A stretch of DNA of 46,598 nucleotides from Chromobacterium haemolyticum DSM 19808. GTDB taxonomy: Bacteria > Pseudomonadota > Gammaproteobacteria > Burkholderiales > Chromobacteriaceae. The stretch's first letter is position 1. Each line of letters starts with the position of its first letter. The stretch is from the NCBI RefSeq assembly GCF_000711885.1, contig NZ_JONK01000035.1, positions 1 to 46,598 of the forward strand. The letters are read 5' to 3'. Of this stretch, positions 46,060-46,598 are shown in pieces. Below the pieces are notes generated by a model. It searched no databases, was not told the DNA's origin, and saw only the letters and a list, made by a program, of their open reading frames with translations. The position numbers and the translations under genes are program-made.

Positions 46060-46598
46060 AACTGTTCGTTCAGTAGCTGTAACACTTCGTCGATATCGTT
46101 CTGGTCCAGATGAGCAAGCGGCAGGTCCGACGGCGTCAGCCCTCCGGACTCCGGCGACTGGCAATGCGCCAGCACCGCGTCCAGTTCCGCGCGGAAACCC
46201 TCGGCCAGCGCCTTGATCGCGTCTTCCCGCTGTCGCGCCGCGCTATACAGCCAGTCCACCCGCAAGCGCCCTTCGTGCACCTGCGCCACCACGTCCAGCC
46301 CGTAGCGCCGCGTCATCCCCGCCCCGCGCGTCCCGCCCGGCGGCTCGCCCAACCACGTGGAGCGCGGCTCGCCGCCCTCCTCCAGCCGCCATTGGCCCAG
46401 GTAGTTGAAACACACCGTGCGCGCGTGACCGCCCAGCTCCGACCCGCGGCCGCCGTAACGCAGCGCGTGGTAAGCCAGGCCGCCGTCCGGCACGCTCCGC
46501 ATCCGCTCCTTCACCCGTTTCAGGTCTCCTGACAGCTCCCCGCTCAGCGGCAGCCGCAGCGGATACAGGCTGGTGAACCAGCCCACGGTGCGCGACAC
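46056..46598 (-). CDS. depD: NRPS DepD, C-terminal end only
   Basis: The last 180 codons of an NRPS running in from the right edge. Epimerization-domain motifs are visible: RTVGWFTSLYPLRL (E5-E6 region) and VCFNYLGQW (E7). It ends with a short acidic tail (LDQNDIDEVLQLLNEQL) that could be a docking helix for DepE. An E domain at the end of this protein fits the D-Cys residue that precedes dehydrobutyrine in FK228. The apparent Met at the edge is not a true start. Confidence 0.9.
   Translation of the reverse strand: MSRTVGWFTSLYPLRLPLSGELSGDLKRVKERMRSVPDGGLAYHALRYGGRGSELGGHARTVCFNYLGQWRLEEGGEPRSTWLGEPPGGTRGAGMTRRYGLDVVAQVHEGRLRVDWLYSAARQREDAIKALAEGFRAELDAVLAHCQSPESGGLTPSDLPLAHLDQNDIDEVLQLLNEQL

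Overview
The window looks like chromosome of a Chromobacterium species (Neisseriales, Betaproteobacteria). The reasons are high GC, the fused order ndk-rlmN-pilW-rodZ-ispG-hisS-yfgM-bamB-der-hfq-hflX-hflK-hflC-hisZ-purA-rnr, a minCDE-oxyR block, polyhydroxyalkanoate (PHA) phasin genes, and a gene set that I recognise as the FK228 (romidepsin) dep cluster described from Chromobacterium violaceum No. 968. No database search was possible, so species and identity values are not given.

Left part (1-24.1 kb, nearly all minus strand) is housekeeping. It holds RNase R (cut by the left edge), a divergent tRNA-Leu(CAG) with a textbook promoter and terminator, a DHA2-type exporter, a Gfo/Idh/MocA oxidoreductase, then purA, hisZ, the HflKC complex, hflX, hfq, der, the BAM lipoprotein bamB with its YfgM-like neighbour, hisS, ispG, rodZ, pilW, rlmN and ndk. 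A plus-strand SPOR-domain protein and the threonine catabolic pair kbl-tdh follow.

Middle part (24.1-35.5 kb, mixed strands) carries two orphan periplasmic solute-binding proteins around an NlpD-like lipoprotein, a DUF1615-like lipoprotein, a DUF475/TerC-like membrane protein, coq7, ppa, an uncharacterised gene, a phasin, minC-minD-minE and an OxyR-type regulator. Two points stand out. The uncharacterised gene and the phasin share a TTGC-N3-GCAA palindrome in their promoter regions. Two copies of a roughly 140-bp repeat, one with 17-bp terminal inverted repeats, sit just behind gene ends.

Right part (35.56-46.6 kb, all minus strand) is one tightly coupled operon of markedly GC-richer genes. 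In transcription order it contains the C-terminal end of an NRPS with an epimerization domain (DepD), a 1892-residue terminal NRPS C-A-PCP-C-PCP-TE with no adenylation domain in its last module (DepE), a FadE2-like acyl-CoA dehydrogenase (DepF), an APH-fold phosphotransferase (DepG), a CxxC flavin disulfide oxidoreductase (DepH), an HSL-type esterase (DepI) and a type II thioesterase (DepJ). Order and domain layout match the distal half of the dep cluster. The PKS/NRPS genes depA-C and most of depD lie beyond the right edge. Within the operon, DepD/DepE would add the last residues and release the depsipeptide, DepF/DepG would help make the mercapto-acyl starter, and DepH would close the disulfide. 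The cluster sits directly behind the conserved minCDE-oxyR block, separated from it by one terminator.
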